Source of the DNA: Funneliformis mosseae
Taxonomy: Eukaryota; Glomeromycota; Glomeromycetes; Glomerales; Glomeraceae
DNA length: 30,974 nt
Direction: 5' to 3'
Assembly: GCA_910592005.1 (NCBI GenBank)
Contig: CAJVPP010000502.1
Location: 1-30,974 of the forward strand
In this document: piece by piece, positions 29,860 through 30,974 of the stretch
Position numbering within the stretch: position 1 is the stretch's first letter
Layout of the letters: each line of letters begins with the position of its first letter
The notes under the pieces: model-generated
Databases searched by the model: none
Told to the model about the DNA's origin: nothing
Seen by the model: the letters and a program-made list of their open reading frames with translations, nothing else
Made by a program: the position numbers and the translations under genes

Positions 29860-30540
29860 ATGTGTAGAAGTTTTAAAAGAAAATGCTAAAAGTATGATAA
29901 ACAGAAAAGAAAGAATCAAAAACATTTAAAAAATTGTGAATATATTTTAAATAAATATGGTAAAGAAGTGGAAAAGATATTAAAAAATTGTGATAATTAA
30001 GATGAATTATCTTTAAACAAATGAATGCATCTTAATGGTAAGTTTTAAATTTTTTTAAAAATCTTTTTTTTTTTAAGAAAAATGCTAATTTATTTTTAAT
30101 AGATGATACTATATCTATATCAAGTTTTCATACAAATTTTACACATACATTATTAACTTAAAGTGAATCAAGTTTTTCTAATAAGAAAAAGCAGTCAATA
30201 CTAATTAAACATACCATACAAACATTTCTAAATCTGAAATACCTACATTTTATAATTTTTTAATTAAGATGATAAAATCTAAACTTAAAATTATCAGACT
30301 GTATAACAATTAGCTGAACTAATTTTAGATATAGCTATTGAGAATATTAAAAATATATGTTAAGAAAAGCTAAATCAAATGCATGAATAAGCTGGTATTA
30401 CTCTTTAATTTGATGAATAAAAAAATATTATAAATTAAAAATTATTTAGCATTATGATTATATTATCTTCTGATAAGACTTTAGTATAAAAAGCAATTAA
30501 TATAAGTGATCAATAAGAGCGTGTAATTAATATTATACTG
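29860..30540 (+). pseudogene. Decayed two-exon gene with ten in-frame TAA in 90 codons, unknown protein
   Basis: ATG at 29860 gives M-C-R-S-F-K-R-K-C, K-Y-D-K-Q-K-R-K-N-Q-K-H-L-K-N and E-V-E-K-I-L-K-N-C. A 65-bp GT-AG intron (30038-30102) joins in phase to D-D-T-I-S-I-S-S-F-H-T-N-F. After one frameshift near 30220, codons 30271-30540 read L-A-E-L-I-L-D-I-A-I-E-N-I-K-N-I, L-N-Q-M-H-E and I-M-I-I-L-S-S-D-K-T-L-V. Ten TAA lie in that stretch, each where Gln would fit, with no TAG or TGA; exon 1 has one TGA. The frame is cut at 30540 by a different sequence. Cys-rich basic N-terminus then helices: perhaps a transposon protein, family not recognised. Confidence 0.45.
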
Positions 30541-30974
30541 TTAACGTGTAATTCTTGTGAACTACAACTGTTAGACAGGGTGTTCGAGTGGTTTATTCTT
30601 TTTAATTGAGCAGTAATCTTTCAATAGTTTACAAGTTTTAACTCAGACGATTTATCAAAGTATTTATCTTATCACAACGAGTTATAATTCAACAGATTAC
30701 CAGTAAATTGTATTTATAAATAATGTGTTTATTCACGAGTAAAATAATGATAAAGACAAGGAAAAGAAAAGTAACAGGAAATAAAGAAAAAAATTAAGAA
30801 AGAAAAGAAACGAAATACTAAAGCTAAAAGGTAACGCAGTAGGCCAGTTGCCTCTAAAACTACTAAAACTATCTTATCGAATGCCAATCTGTTCTTCTTT
30901 TACATGAATTAAAAAGCTACTTATTTATATAAAATAAAATACATAGAAAAATATAACTAACATGTCTAATATAT
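30539..30974. mobile_element. Possible LTR-type insertion, left end, runs off the window
   Basis: Composition changes abruptly at 30539 and the new sequence begins TGTTAACGTGTAATTC, the TG start expected of an LTR. It contains a TATA-like TTATATAAAATAAAA near 30927 and no coding. The right end and any target duplication are outside the window, so the LTR call rests on the TG start, the sharp boundary and the interrupted frame. Confidence 0.35.

Noticed and set aside
2446..30540. A reassigned genetic code with TAA/TAG = Gln in the decayed frames
   Set aside because: TGA stops also occur (primase, recombinase-like, exon at 29860), frameshifts are present, and changes at expected Arg, Pro and Trp residues fit C-to-T decay. 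The intact genes between 14159 and 25014 use the standard code.
1..30974. tRNA or rRNA genes
   Set aside because: No stretch with a convincing tRNA B-box in a cloverleaf context, or any rRNA-like conserved segment, was found by eye.

Overview
The window looks like nuclear DNA of an arbuscular mycorrhizal fungus, most like Rhizophagus (Glomeromycotina). This rests on very high A+T, divergent F-box/leucine-rich-repeat paralogues, a Myb-like gene with short GT-AG introns and a tiny exon, and large blocks of decayed mobile DNA. Family assignments come from reading translations and from memory of such protein families; no search was run.

Three compartments are visible. (1) 1-11062 is a mobile or accessory block. 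It holds the start of an unrecognised gene (1-534, minus), a cluster of hairpin repeats (600-1552), a small ORF (1554-1859, minus), and a minisatellite ending in a 48-bp palindrome (2100-2433). Then come five decayed genes packed head to tail on the minus strand: F-box/LRR, F-box-like, a coiled-coil ORF, a tyrosine-recombinase-like ORF, and a primase/SF3-helicase. A divergent decayed Cys/His-rich ORF lies on the plus strand. An 848-bp hAT-type non-autonomous element with an exact 8-bp target duplication splits the primase gene. The right side repeats the left-side pattern, an array ending in a 46-bp palindrome (10600-11062).

(2) 13000-25100 is an ordinary gene-bearing island. It carries F-box/LRR gene 1 (14159-15544, plus), a three-exon Myb-like gene (16340-16828, minus), F-box/LRR gene 2, which has no visible start codon (19162-20550, plus), an orphan terminal exon (23226-23351, plus), and a two-exon gene for an Asn/Tyr-rich disordered plus coiled-coil protein (24068-25014, minus). 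Another possible terminal exon lies at 13377-13583 (minus).

(3) 11063-12970 and 25480-30540 are extremely A+T-rich. The second block contains three small foldback elements sharing a terminal motif. It also holds three stretches of decayed coding sequence in which in-frame TAA stands where glutamine fits. At 30539 the composition changes abruptly and a TG-starting, LTR-like sequence cuts off the last decayed frame.

The most interesting possibility is the 2446-9498 cassette: a recombinase-like gene, a replication primase-helicase and F-box genes in one compact array between structurally matching repeat ends. I read it as a dead copy of a large mobile element that carries F-box cargo. That is an inference. 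The stop codons are best explained by C-to-T decay (CAA/CAG to TAA/TAG, CGA and TGG to TGA), not by a changed genetic code.
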